A DNA stretch of 64,000 nt from Terriglobia bacterium (lineage in GTDB: Bacteria > Acidobacteriota > Polarisedimenticolia > Polarisedimenticolales > JAIQFR01), in NCBI GenBank assembly GCA_020073205.1, contig JAIQFR010000006.1, positions 21,122 through 85,121 on the forward strand. Direction: 5' to 3'. The first letter of the stretch is position 1; every line of letters starts with the position of its first letter. Shown in pieces: positions 23,824-33,086 of the stretch. The position numbers were made by a program, and so were the translations under genes. The notes below the pieces were generated by a model. It was not told where the DNA came from, made no database searches, and saw nothing but the letters and a program-made list of their open reading frames with translations.

Positions 23824-25251
23824 TCAGCGGACCGTGGTCGGGGCGCCGTCGGGCTCGAACGGGGTCCCCTGCGCCAGGAACACCCTGAGGCGCATCATGA
23901 CCTCCCGCGCCGAGCGAAGGTGCGTGGGATCGAAGGCGACCACCCGGTCCCTGTTCTGCCTCAACCAGCGGGTGATCAGCTCGACGTCCATGTCGGGGCC
24001 CTCCGGCATCGCCGGGCCGGGGTCGCCCCCGAAGAACCGCGACTCCAGGATCCGCTCGATCCGCCTCAGGCCGCCTCCTCGCCGGCCGATCCCGACACGG
24101 TCGAGGAGCCGCCCGTCGCGGAGGAAGTACGCCCAGAGAACGTTCGGCGGGGACGCCGGCTCGAGGATCAGGATCGAGCGGAGCCGGTCTGCGTGCCTTC
24201 CGCGCGGGTGGTGCTTCCGCTGCACGTTGCGGGAAGGGTGCAGCCGGCGGATGGCGGCCGCTTCCCGCAGCACCGCCTCGAGGTCCGAGCCGACCGGCTG
24301 AAGCTCGATCCTCTGCAGGGCGTCGAGGAGCGACTGGACGCGGGCGGAGCGAGGGCGCACCTCGTGGAAATACGACCCGACCCGGTCGTGGAGGTTCTTC
24401 GACTTCCCCACGTAGAGGAGCTTCCCTTCCGCGTCGAAGAACCGGTAGGTCCCGGCCACGTGCGGGATGTCCCGGAGGAAGTCCCGGTCGAACGCGAAGC
24501 GCGACCAGTCCACGGCGGGGGAGCCGCGGCGGCAGGCGGCCCGGAGCGCTTCGAGGTCCTCCCCGGGGCGCCTGAGGGCCGTGAGGGCGGAGTCCACGGT
24601 CTCGACGAGATCGAGCGGATCGTCCGAGTCGCGCCAGGGCAGCGCGAGCCGCGCCACCAGCGCCTCGAGATCGTGCCGCGCCGAGAGGCCCAGGCGGTCC
24701 TGGCCGAGCCGGCGCAGGGACACCGGCGAGTCGAGCGGCTCGTCGAGCCAGCGCTCGAGGGCGGCGACCGCGCCGGGGGGATCGTGCAGGACCGGGACGG
24801 CGCCCACCAGGATCTCCCTGACCGTGTGCTTGAGGTCGGTGGCCGCCGAGCGGCCTTCCACCTCGCCGCCGCAGGCCGCGACCACGATGTCCTCCTCGAT
24901 CCGGATCGCGGCGATCTCGTGGAGCGTGAAGCCCAGCCCGCGCCGCGGCCGGGTGCCCCGGACGAGGAGCAGCACGCGGGGAGGCTCCTTTGCGGGTCCC
25001 TCCCGCGCCCCGGCGGCGCCGGACGGGGAGGAGCGCACGGCCGTCACGCGCCAGGAGCCGTCCTCGAAGGCGAGCCTCGGGTCCGAGGAGAAGGCGGTCT
25101 CGAGGACCCGGCGCGCCATCTCCTCGTCCCGTACCCGCGTCCGCAGCACGGCGCGGACGAGCTCCGCGCTCCCGACGGGCGACCGCCGGTCGCGCAGGTA
25201 TCGCACCGCGCGCTCCGCGGCCAGCGAGACCGGTGTTCGGATCGCATCCAT
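23824..25251 (-). CDS. GIY-YIG nuclease with N-terminal winged helix and degenerate DEDDh-like exonuclease domain
   Basis: A 475-residue DNA-processing protein. Residues ~5-75 look like a HARE-type winged helix (AERAVRYLRDRRSPVGSAEL, ending FEDGSWRVTA). Residues ~95-255 follow the layout of DnaQ/DEDDh exonucleases (LHEIAAIRI corresponds to the IIEIGAVRV strand) but the first Asp-x-Glu pair is replaced by VRGT, so this domain is probably inactive. Residues ~285-370 are a UvrC-type GIY-YIG domain with GTYRFFDAEGKLLYVGKSKN, catalytic Arg in LHDRVGSYF and Glu in DLEAVLREAAAI. The C-terminus is unassigned. Start at 25251; an upstream start at 25428 is less likely. UvrC's helix-hairpin-helix end is absent. 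Confidence 0.8.
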   Translation of the reverse strand: MDAIRTPVSLAAERAVRYLRDRRSPVGSAELVRAVLRTRVRDEEMARRVLETAFSSDPRLAFEDGSWRVTAVRSSPSGAAGAREGPAKEPPRVLLLVRGTRPRRGLGFTLHEIAAIRIEEDIVVAACGGEVEGRSAATDLKHTVREILVGAVPVLHDPPGAVAALERWLDEPLDSPVSLRRLGQDRLGLSARHDLEALVARLALPWRDSDDPLDLVETVDSALTALRRPGEDLEALRAACRRGSPAVDWSRFAFDRDFLRDIPHVAGTYRFFDAEGKLLYVGKSKNLHDRVGSYFHEVRPRSARVQSLLDALQRIELQPVGSDLEAVLREAAAIRRLHPSRNVQRKHHPRGRHADRLRSILILEPASPPNVLWAYFLRDGRLLDRVGIGRRGGGLRRIERILESRFFGGDPGPAMPEGPDMDVELITRWLRQNRDRVVAFDPTHLRSAREVMMRLRVFLAQGTPFEPDGAPTTVR

Positions 25252-25445
25252 GGGCGACGTTCCGGCGGGGACGCGAGATCGGCGGGACGGCCCAAGGACC
25301 GCTCCCCGGAAGTCCTCATCCTTCGACTCGAGCACCGCCGGACCTCGGCGGCTCCCGCCAGCGGATTGTGGCACCTTTGGCCCACCCCGGGCAACGATTT
25401 CAGAGCGTCTTCCCCCGGCGCCGGGCATCTGATAAAAGGGAGTGC

Positions 25446-26915
25446 GTGACCGGCATCGAGCATCTCGACCCGGACGAGGCGGCGAACGTCCGCGACAAGC
25501 AGCGGGCCGCCGGGAGATCGGTGTGGGCCGGGCTGACGCTGACGGCGATCAAGCTCGCGGCGGGGCTCGCCAGCGGGTCGCTGGGCCTCCTGGCGGAGGC
25601 GGCGCACTCGGCGCTGGACCTGGTCGCCGCGGCGATGACGTGGTTCGCCGTGCGGACCTCGTGGCGCCCCCCCGACGAGGAGCACCCGTACGGCCACGGC
25701 AAGATCGAGAACTTGACCGCCCTCGGCGAGACGCTGCTCCTCGTGCTCACCTCGTGCTGGATCCTGTGGGAAGCGTCCCGGCGAATCAGGAGAGGCGGGA
25801 CCGAGGTCGATCCTTCCGTCTGGGCGTTCTCGGTCATGGGCCTGTCGATCGTCGTGGACGTCCTGCGCTCGCGGGACCTGAGGCGGGTCGCCCGCAGGAG
25901 CGGCAGCCAGGCGCTCGAGGCGGACGCGCTCCACTTCACGACGGACATCGCCTCGTCGGCGGTGGTCGTCGCGGGGCTCCTGGGGGTGCTCGTCGCGCGG
26001 CATGCGGGGATCCCGTGGCTCACGCTGGCCGACCCGGTGGCGGCCAGCTTCGTGGCGCTGATCGTCCTCGCGCTCTCCTGGCGGCTCGGGCGTCGCGCCG
26101 CCGACATGCTCCTGGACCGCGCCCCTTCCCGGCTCACCGCGCGGGCCGTGGCGGCGCTCGGCGGGCTAGAAGGACTGGAGGAATCGCCTCGCGTACGCCT
26201 GCGGCAGTCCGGGGACCGGGTCTTCGCCGACGTGGAGCTGTCCGTCCGGCGTGGGGTTCCCCTCGCCGAGGCGGAGCGGATCGCCGAGGCGGCGCGGGAG
26301 CGGGTCCGCGCGGCGGTCGGCTCGAACGCCGCGGTCACCGTGGAGCTCAAGGCCCGCCAGGACGTAGGCGAGCCGCTGCGCCAGAAGGTCGCGACCGCGG
26401 TGGCGATGGAGGGAGTCCAGGGGCACAACATCACGATCCGTGGGGAGCCGCCGTCCGCCCACGCGGACCTCCACCTCGAGCTGCCGGGCAGCATGAGCCT
26501 CGGCGAGGGGCATGCGATCGCGGACCGGGTCGAGGCGAGGATCCTGCACGAGGTCGCCGAGGTGCGGCGCGTGGACATCCACCTGGAGCTGCACGACGAG
26601 ACCCCGGAGTCCGCGGGAACCCTCGACGAGGCGTCGCGGCGCGATCTCGAGACGAGGGTGCTCTCGGTCGCCCGCAGCGTGGCGGGGGAAGGCTCGGTGC
26701 ACGACGTGATGCTCGCGCGGGCCGCCAACGGCGTGTACCTGTCGTGCCACTGCTTCGTGCCGGCCGACACCTCGCTGGCCGCGGCGCACGAGCTGACCGA
26801 CCGCCTGGAGCACGCGTTCCGCGACGCGGTGCCGGAGCTGACGAGGGTAGCCGTGCACGCGGAGCCCTACGGCAGCCGGCGGCTCACCGCGGAGCGGAGC
26901 GTGCCCCCGAGCTGA
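25446..26915 (+). CDS. Cation diffusion facilitator with three tandem cytoplasmic domains
   Basis: Inner-membrane divalent-metal/proton antiporter of the CDF family, 489 residues instead of the common ~300. The six-helix part (~15-215) carries both metal-site motifs: AEAAHSALDLVAAAMTWF and ALHFTTDIASSAV (HxxxD each), plus HPYGHGKIENL. The C-terminal half holds three successive ~75-residue ZT_dimer-like modules (ending about 295, 385 and 478), each with a VxxHDI-type strand: FADVELSVRRGVPLAEAERI, HADLHLELPGSMSLGEGHAI and LSCHCFVPADTSLAAAHELT. Start is a GTG at 25446 with GGGAG 3 nt upstream. Transported metal not assignable; fur and CNNM genes lie nearby. Confidence 0.9.
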   Translation: MTGIEHLDPDEAANVRDKQRAAGRSVWAGLTLTAIKLAAGLASGSLGLLAEAAHSALDLVAAAMTWFAVRTSWRPPDEEHPYGHGKIENLTALGETLLLVLTSCWILWEASRRIRRGGTEVDPSVWAFSVMGLSIVVDVLRSRDLRRVARRSGSQALEADALHFTTDIASSAVVVAGLLGVLVARHAGIPWLTLADPVAASFVALIVLALSWRLGRRAADMLLDRAPSRLTARAVAALGGLEGLEESPRVRLRQSGDRVFADVELSVRRGVPLAEAERIAEAARERVRAAVGSNAAVTVELKARQDVGEPLRQKVATAVAMEGVQGHNITIRGEPPSAHADLHLELPGSMSLGEGHAIADRVEARILHEVAEVRRVDIHLELHDETPESAGTLDEASRRDLETRVLSVARSVAGEGSVHDVMLARAANGVYLSCHCFVPADTSLAAAHELTDRLEHAFRDAVPELTRVAVHAEPYGSRRLTAERSVPPS

Positions 26916-26936
26916 CGGGGCGCCGGCGGTGCCTCT

Positions 26937-27995
26937 TCAGACGCCGGCCGCCCACGGCTCCGCGAGATCGGGCGAGAGGATGCCGGAGGCCTCGAGGTAT
27001 CCCAGCCCGTGCTTCTCCGCGTAAGCCGCGCACTCCCGGATCTTGCGCAGGAGCGTGGTGCAGGCCTGCCCCTCTCCCTCGCGCGCCGCCGCCTCGATGA
27101 TGCGGGCGCCCTCCGCGCTCAGGAACTCGAGCAGTCGAGGAACGTCCTCGGGGGAGACGAACGCGCCGACGTCCCGATCCCCCCGGACCTCCTGGTGCAG
27201 CGACGCCTTGAGGTCCGGGAACTCCTCGCAGGCCATGGCGAACGGCCGCCAGGCGGGGACGAGCATGTCCGGGGCCAGCACCCGGGCGGCGCGGCAGACC
27301 GTCTCGAGACCGTCCACGTCCCGGGCGGTCCAGAACGGAACGAGCCGCGCGTGGAGGCTCACCGCGCGCCACGGCAGCTCGTCGCGCAGCACCTCGTTCG
27401 CCGGCCTCGCCTCGGCCTTTCCGTCGGAGAAGGTCTTCCCGGCGCGCGCCGCGGACGCGATTTCGTGGATCCGCGCGAGCGCCGCGAGGAGGTCGGCGCG
27501 GTGCAGGAAATCCGAGGAGAGGTCGGGCCCTTCCTCGGGCTCGAGCGCCTGAGCCAGCTCGGGATCGAGGTGCCCTAGCTGCTCCTTCGCGATCGCCTCC
27601 GCCGCCGCGGGCGTCTTGGCCTCGCGGTAGCGGTCCACGGTCTCCACGACCTTCGCCAGCGACGCCTCGGCGACGAGGAACGGGCGGCCGTAGAGGTGCA
27701 GGTCCGGATCGATCGACTGCAGGACCCGCTTCGTCAGGTCGTCGGGGCGCCAGTCGAACTTCTCCAGGTACGCCTTGACGTTCCCCCAAAGCCCCGCGCC
27801 GTCGGGCGGCGGCGGCGGACCGGCGACCGCCAGGACGGTCTCGATCGCCCGCGAGGTCGAGCGGACCTTCCAGTGGATCTTCCGGACCCGGGTGGCCTCG
27901 GCGACGAACGGCTCGGGGTCGATCTTGCGACCGGACGCGAGGGAGGCAATGGTCGCGTCGAAGAAGGCCATGTCCAGCGGGTGGAACGAGAGCAT
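26937..27995 (-). CDS. Hypothetical protein, no recognised domain
   Basis: A 352-residue soluble, mostly helical protein that I do not recognise. It starts MLSFHPLDMAFFDATIASLA and contains a Pro-rich loop (AGPPPPPDGAG), paired KVVETVDRYREAKTP / AAAEAIAKEQLGHL helices, and a Cys-containing C-terminal helix (LLRKIRECAAYAEKHG). No signal peptide or membrane segment. Codon use matches its neighbours, arguing that it is a real gene. ATG 27995 is used; a TTG nine bases upstream is equally possible. It is convergent with the CDF gene and divergent from mtgA. Confidence 0.75.
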   Translation of the reverse strand: MLSFHPLDMAFFDATIASLASGRKIDPEPFVAEATRVRKIHWKVRSTSRAIETVLAVAGPPPPPDGAGLWGNVKAYLEKFDWRPDDLTKRVLQSIDPDLHLYGRPFLVAEASLAKVVETVDRYREAKTPAAAEAIAKEQLGHLDPELAQALEPEEGPDLSSDFLHRADLLAALARIHEIASAARAGKTFSDGKAEARPANEVLRDELPWRAVSLHARLVPFWTARDVDGLETVCRAARVLAPDMLVPAWRPFAMACEEFPDLKASLHQEVRGDRDVGAFVSPEDVPRLLEFLSAEGARIIEAAAREGEGQACTTLLRKIRECAAYAEKHGLGYLEASGILSPDLAEPWAAGV

Positions 27996-28096
27996 TCCCT
28001 TCAAGTGGCACCCCTGCTCGGGCGGATCGGAGTCTAGGTCGTCGTCGTCCCGTTGGCAACGTCTGCGTCGGGGCCTGGCGTTATGATGCGCCGGCC

Positions 28097-28840
28097 ATGG
28101 TCGCGCGAAAGTCCGGCGGGCGGAAGCGGCGGGGAAGTAGCGGCTGCCTGACGGTGGCCTTTCTCGTCCTCCTGGTCGCCGCGGGGTATGCGGCGTGGGA
28201 AGCGCTGACCTGGCCGGACGTGTCCCGCCTCGCGGTGGCGAATCCCAGGACCACCGCGTTCATCGAGCGCTACCGGGCCGAGCGGCGGGCGGCGGGGAAG
28301 AGCGACCGGGTCCTATGGACCTTCGTCCCCTACGCGGCGATCTCGTCGAATCTCAAGCGCGCGGTCCTGGTCGGCGAGGACATCGGGTTCTTCTCGCACC
28401 ACGGCTTCGAACTCGGCGAGATGAAGGGCGCCGTTCACGACGCGATCGAGGAGCACGAGCTGCCGCGCGGCGCGTCCACGATCACGCAGCAGCTCGCGAA
28501 GAACCTCTGGCTCTCCCCGTCGCGCAACCCGCTCCGCAAGGTCAAGGAGGCTGCTCTCACGTGGCAGATCGAGCGTCACCTCACGAAGCGCCGCATCCTC
28601 GAACTGTATCTCAACGTGGTCGAGCTGGGGCCGGGGGTGTACGGGGCGGAAGCCGGCGCGCGACACTGGTTCGGGAGGTCCGCCGCCGAGTTGAGCGACG
28701 AGGAGGCGGCGCAGCTCGCGGCGTCGCTGCCGGATCCCGAGGACTGGCATCCGGGCTCCCCGAGCCGGGCGTACCGGCGCCACGTGGAGACGATCCTGCG
28801 GCGGATGGGGAAGGCAACCTGGATCGAGAAGGAGCTGTGA
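28097..28840 (+). CDS. mtgA: Monofunctional peptidoglycan transglycosylase
   Basis: Membrane-anchored glycosyltransferase (GT51) that polymerises lipid II into glycan strands; 247 residues, normal for MtgA. One N-terminal membrane anchor (LTVAFLVLLVAAGYAAWEAL, residues ~16-36). GT51 motifs in order: EDIGFFSHHGFE (catalytic Glu), RGASTITQQLAKNLWLS, RKVKEAALTWQIE, KRRILELYLNVVELGPGVYG and EEAAQLAASLPDPEDW. No transpeptidase domain. Divergent from the hypothetical gene at 27995. The presence of MtgA fits a Gram-negative envelope. Confidence 0.96.
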   Translation: MVARKSGGRKRRGSSGCLTVAFLVLLVAAGYAAWEALTWPDVSRLAVANPRTTAFIERYRAERRAAGKSDRVLWTFVPYAAISSNLKRAVLVGEDIGFFSHHGFELGEMKGAVHDAIEEHELPRGASTITQQLAKNLWLSPSRNPLRKVKEAALTWQIERHLTKRRILELYLNVVELGPGVYGAEAGARHWFGRSAAELSDEEAAQLAASLPDPEDWHPGSPSRAYRRHVETILRRMGKATWIEKEL

Positions 28841-29072
28841 GGCGAACGGTGGGCTTGGCCCGACGCCGCTCTCCGTTCGCGGCAGAGGCGATGACTCGGA
28901 GCGCGTCCGGGATTCTCAAATCCGCGACGATCGCGGATAATCATCCGAGCTGGTGGCTTCGTCGCGTGAGACAGGACGTCGAAGATCCGTTCCCGAAGAG
29001 GGGGGCGTAGCTTTTTTGGCCACCCATCGTTTGCAAACGACGGCGGGGTCTAACTTCGAGAGAGGGGTCCGC

Positions 29073-32000
29073 ATGACGATTCCGCGAGCAGTGCTTCGGA
29101 TCTCCTGGATAGCGGCGGGATGCCTCGCCGCGTCAGTCTCTTGGACGATCGTCTCCGCCGCCACCCCTGATCTCCAGCAGGTGAGGGACTTGATCAAGGC
29201 GGGTCGGCTGGACGAAGCGGAGGCCGCGGCACGCTCGACGCTGGTGGAATGCGAGAGGACCTTCGGGCCGAATTCTCTGGAGACGGCCCAAACGCTCGAC
29301 GTCCTGGCGGACTCGATCATGCGCCAGACCAAGTCCGAGAAACCCGACCTCCGCGAAATCGCGACGCGGGCGGTGACCATCAAGCGGAGCCTCTCCCAGA
29401 TCGACCCGATGGAGATTGCCATCAGCCTCGGCAAGGTCGCCATCATCGACTACCAAAGCCAGTACCTCGCGGAGGCCCGGGACCTGTACCGGCAGTGCAC
29501 GAGCGCCCTGGACGGCTACGATGGGCCGAGGCTCACGGATGGCGCCAGGACGTTCTGCAACTTCGGTCTCTTGCTCCGTTCGGCGGGCCAGTACGCGGAG
29601 GCCAAGGACGCTTTCGACCGGTCGATCGCCTGGATCGAGCGACAGGGCGCGACCGACCAGGGCCTGTACTCGATCATCCTGAACAACCTGGCGATGCTCC
29701 TCGATGATCTCGGCCAGTACACTGAGGCCAGGTCGCTTTTCGATCGCTCGATCGGAATCAAGGAGAAGGTGTTCGGGCCCGAGAGCCACACGATGGCGTT
29801 CCCGCTCAACAATCTCGCGAAGCTGAACGCCGAAATGGGGGACTTGGAGGAGGCCAAACGACTTTACGAGCGAGCCCTGGCGATTCACTCGCGCGACGAC
29901 GGCGAGGAGAGCACTCTGGCCGGGAGCGTTCTGCACAACCTGGCCACGGTCTATCAGTCCGACGGTGATCTCGATCGGGCCACATCCTACGCTGATCGTG
30001 CGAGGAAGATCTGGGAGAAGGCAGGATCCCGCGAGCCGAATCTGGCTCTGATCTTGAACACCAGCGGGAGTCTCGCCCTCGAGGCCGGCCGGCTGGATGA
30101 AGCGAGAGGCTACTTCGAGCGAGCGCTCGCCGTGTTCGCGGAGTCGGCTCCCGATCATCCCGACCGAGCGGAGACTCTCGAGGGCCTCGGGAGAGTGGAG
30201 GACGCTGCCGGGCGAGGAGACCTGGCGACCTCGTGGATCGGGCAGGCGATCCGCGTCCGGACCGACTCGCTGGGGGTCGACCACCCGGCTGTGGCGAGAG
30301 CCAGAAGGTATTTCGCGAGCGCTCTTTATCGAACGGGTGACACGGCAGGCGCCCTCGAAGCCGCGCTCAGCGCGGAGACGGCGAGCCGCGAGCATCTCGT
30401 GCTGACCATCCGCTCGCTTGAGGAGAGACGGGCGCTGCGATACGCGGTCGCTCGCACGTCGGGGATGAACCTCGCCCTGATCATCGCTGCCGAGCCGGGT
30501 GCGACGTCCGAGGCGGTACGACGGGTCTTCGACGCCGGACTCCGTTCCCGGGCGCTGGTGCTCGACGAGATGATCTCGCGCCGCGGGGCGAGCCGCGATC
30601 CGGAATCGAGGCCGCTCTGGCTCGATTTGCAGGGGGCTGTGACGACGCTCGCCAACCTCTACGAGCGGTCACTTGAGTCCGTCGATCGGGAGCAGCACCG
30701 GGAGATCTTGGAGCGGGCGCGAAGAGCCACCGACGAATGCGAGAGAAGGTTGGCCGAGAAGAGTGCCAGGTTCCGCCGACAAGAAGAGCGGAGCCGGATC
30801 GGCTTGGCCGAAGTGGCCGCCTCTCTCCCGCCCGATGCTGCCCTGGTCTCCTACTTCACCTATGACCGGCTCCAGCCAACGGTTCCCTCGAAAGACGGTA
30901 CCGTAGGCAAACCTGTCCGCTCCTACCTCGCGTTCGTGCTGCGGGCTGGCTCCGACGAGCCCGTTGTCGTGCCCCTGGGATCGCAGAGCGACATCGACGA
31001 GGCGGTGACCCGCTGGCGCGAGGAGGCGGGCGGCGCCGGGCGCGTCAAGGTGAGGTCCCCGCAGCAGGCCGACTCAGCGTACCGGGAGGTGGGTGGTCGG
31101 CTTCGCGCGAAAATCTGGGACCCGCTGGTCCCCCATCTGAGCGGCGCCCAACGCGTGTTCGTGGCCCCCGAGGGGATGCTGCACCTGGTCAGCTTCGCGT
31201 CGCTGCCGGTCGGGAACGACGCTTTCCTGCTGCAGGAGGGGCCGCTCATCCACTACGTGTCGTCGGAGCGGGACTTGGTCCGAATCGGGGCGGACTCTGG
31301 ACGGGCTCGCGGCTTGTTGGCATTGGGTGACCCCGCCTATGACGCGGAGCCCCGGTCCGCGGTCACGGCCACCAAGCACAAGACCGTCGAGGGCAAAGGA
31401 GCCATGGCCGTGGTTGCCGGATCTCCCCAGCCCGACACGGCGATCACCCGAGGACTGCGTTCCGCATGCGGGGACCGGGGGCTCGAGCCTTTCTCGCCGC
31501 TCCGAGAGACGCAGCGGGAGGTCAAGGAGGTCACCCGAGCTTGGCGCGATCGGCGAACGACGAGCCTCGAGGCCCAGGAGCCCGCCTCGTCGCTCTTGGG
31601 AAAGGACGCCGACGAGTCGTCGTTCAAGGCGCAAGCCCCCGGCAAGCGCGTGCTGCACCTCGCGACCCATGGCTTTTTCCTGGGAGACCGTTGTCCTTCT
31701 CTCCTCGCTCCATCCGGCGGAGGACCCGGGAACGTTGCCAACGCGGGTCACGACTCCCACGCCGATGCCGGCGAGAACCCCCTCCTGTTGTCGGGACTCG
31801 CGCTGGCCGGGGCCAACCGACGAGAAAACGCCGGACCTGGCGACGAGGACGGGGTGCTGACGGCGGCCGAGGTTGCCTCGTTGGACCTCGAGGGGACGGA
31901 GTGGGCAGTCCTTTCGGCGTGCAGCACGGGGCTGGGGAGTTTGGGCACGGGAGAAGGCGTATTCGGACTTCGGCGCGCGTTCCAGGTCGCGGGGGCGAGG

Positions 32001-32210
32001 ACCGTGATCCTGAGCCTGTGGGACGTGGACGACGCGGCGACCCGAGCCTGGATGCGGGCGCTGTACGAAAGCCGGTTCGGATCGGGCCGGTCGACGGCGG
32101 AAGCCGTGCGAGATGCGAGCCTACGAGTGCTCGCGGCGCGCCGGGCGCGGAAGCAGTCGACGCACCCCTTCTACTGGGCGGCTTTCGTGGCGGCCGGAGA
32201 CTGGCGTTGA
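29073..32210 (+). CDS. Exported TPR-CHAT (caspase-like) protein
   Basis: A 1045-residue protein with an N-terminal signal peptide or anchor (ISWIAAGCLAASVSWTIVSA), about ten tetratricopeptide-type repeats (~40-470; for example AKDAFDRSIAWIERQG, ARSLFDRSIGIKEKVFGP), a helical linker and a C-terminal CHAT protease domain (~690-1045). The caspase-like dyad is present: His866 in VLHLATHGFFLG and Cys950 in WAVLSACSTGLG; the domain ends with THPFYWAAFVAAGDW. CHAT proteases are cysteine peptidases usually triggered through their TPR sensor. Export to periplasm or surface is inferred. ATG 29073 has a GAGAGG site. Convergent with the anti-sigma/sigma operon 42 bp away. Confidence 0.92.
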   Translation: MTIPRAVLRISWIAAGCLAASVSWTIVSAATPDLQQVRDLIKAGRLDEAEAAARSTLVECERTFGPNSLETAQTLDVLADSIMRQTKSEKPDLREIATRAVTIKRSLSQIDPMEIAISLGKVAIIDYQSQYLAEARDLYRQCTSALDGYDGPRLTDGARTFCNFGLLLRSAGQYAEAKDAFDRSIAWIERQGATDQGLYSIILNNLAMLLDDLGQYTEARSLFDRSIGIKEKVFGPESHTMAFPLNNLAKLNAEMGDLEEAKRLYERALAIHSRDDGEESTLAGSVLHNLATVYQSDGDLDRATSYADRARKIWEKAGSREPNLALILNTSGSLALEAGRLDEARGYFERALAVFAESAPDHPDRAETLEGLGRVEDAAGRGDLATSWIGQAIRVRTDSLGVDHPAVARARRYFASALYRTGDTAGALEAALSAETASREHLVLTIRSLEERRALRYAVARTSGMNLALIIAAEPGATSEAVRRVFDAGLRSRALVLDEMISRRGASRDPESRPLWLDLQGAVTTLANLYERSLESVDREQHREILERARRATDECERRLAEKSARFRRQEERSRIGLAEVAASLPPDAALVSYFTYDRLQPTVPSKDGTVGKPVRSYLAFVLRAGSDEPVVVPLGSQSDIDEAVTRWREEAGGAGRVKVRSPQQADSAYREVGGRLRAKIWDPLVPHLSGAQRVFVAPEGMLHLVSFASLPVGNDAFLLQEGPLIHYVSSERDLVRIGADSGRARGLLALGDPAYDAEPRSAVTATKHKTVEGKGAMAVVAGSPQPDTAITRGLRSACGDRGLEPFSPLRETQREVKEVTRAWRDRRTTSLEAQEPASSLLGKDADESSFKAQAPGKRVLHLATHGFFLGDRCPSLLAPSGGGPGNVANAGHDSHADAGENPLLLSGLALAGANRRENAGPGDEDGVLTAAEVASLDLEGTEWAVLSACSTGLGSLGTGEGVFGLRRAFQVAGARTVILSLWDVDDAATRAWMRALYESRFGSGRSTAEAVRDASLRVLAARRARKQSTHPFYWAAFVAAGDWR

Positions 32211-32252
32211 GACGACTCCCCGGGCAGCACCCAGCCCCGTGGAGCTACAGCC

Positions 32253-33086
32253 TCACTTCCTCCGGACGATCTCGAACGGGATTCTGAGCAGTGGCTCGCC
32301 GCCGCCGGCGTCGACGGGAGCGACCCGCAGCTCGAAACGTCCAGGAGGGAGCAGCGATCCCGGCACCGCCAGCGTTACCACGTTGGTCTCGTTCACGCGA
32401 GCGGTGATCTCGGACGCGGACATCTCGCAGGACCAAAGGGGTTGGGCAGCCGGTCCCGCGATCGCGAACACGAATCGGCGGGTGCTCGCGGTGAGCCCCG
32501 GAAGCTGCGGCGTGACCCCGAGCAGGACGAAGGGCTGTCCGGCGTTCACCTCCAGCGTCGCCGGACGACCGCCGCGAAGCGCGCTGGGCAGGATGTGCAG
32601 CTCGACGGCCCCGCCCCACTCGGTGGCCCGGCGCAACCGGTCCGAAACTCCGTCCAGCGAGGAGCGCAGCTCACGAATCTGTGCAGCGTCTTGCCCTTTC
32701 TCCGCCAGGAGCCCTGTGGCCTGCCGCTCCGCGATCGGCAGGCGGATCACCCCGAGATAGGCCGGGTAGGTCAACACCACGAGGACGACCGCCGCGGCGG
32801 CAAAACCCGCCCACGCGGGCCAGTGTCGAGCCAGACGAATTCCGAGGGGCACGGCCGCGACCTCCCGGGCATGCGCTTCGCGTGCCGCACCGTACCAGGT
32901 ACCGCCTGCGCGGCGACCCTCCGACTCCTTGACGAGATCGACCGTTCGTCGCAGCCGGTCGAGCTGACCCCGACACGACGTGCACCCCTGGAGGTGCGCT
33001 TCCAAAGCCGCACGCTCACCCGCTTCAGCGGTCCCGTCGAGGAGACCGACCAGCTGTTCCGTCGTAGGGTGCTTCTCCATGGTCAT
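32253..33086 (-). CDS. Zinc-binding (ZAS-type) transmembrane anti-sigma factor
   Basis: Predicted anti-sigma factor of 277 residues for the ECF sigma encoded directly upstream. The N-terminal ZAS motif is intact: His31-x3-Cys35-x2-Cys38 in HLQGCTSCRG. One transmembrane segment at ~85-110 (FAAAAVVLVVLTYPAYLGVI) is followed by a ~165-residue extracytoplasmic domain with a helical start and a beta-rich end (PFVLLGVTPQLPG, NVVTLAVPGSLLPPGRFEL). The ATG at 33086 overlaps the sigma stop (ATGA). Envelope signals would be sensed outside and relayed to the sigma factor; the signal is unknown. Confidence 0.88.
   Translation of the reverse strand: MTMEKHPTTEQLVGLLDGTAEAGERAALEAHLQGCTSCRGQLDRLRRTVDLVKESEGRRAGGTWYGAAREAHAREVAAVPLGIRLARHWPAWAGFAAAAVVLVVLTYPAYLGVIRLPIAERQATGLLAEKGQDAAQIRELRSSLDGVSDRLRRATEWGGAVELHILPSALRGGRPATLEVNAGQPFVLLGVTPQLPGLTASTRRFVFAIAGPAAQPLWSCEMSASEITARVNETNVVTLAVPGSLLPPGRFELRVAPVDAGGGEPLLRIPFEIVRRK

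Noticed and set aside
28953-29072. Longer N-terminus for the TPR-CHAT protein
   Set aside because: The ATG at 29073 begins a proper signal peptide with a ribosome binding site; the upstream extension is charged and unlike a leader.
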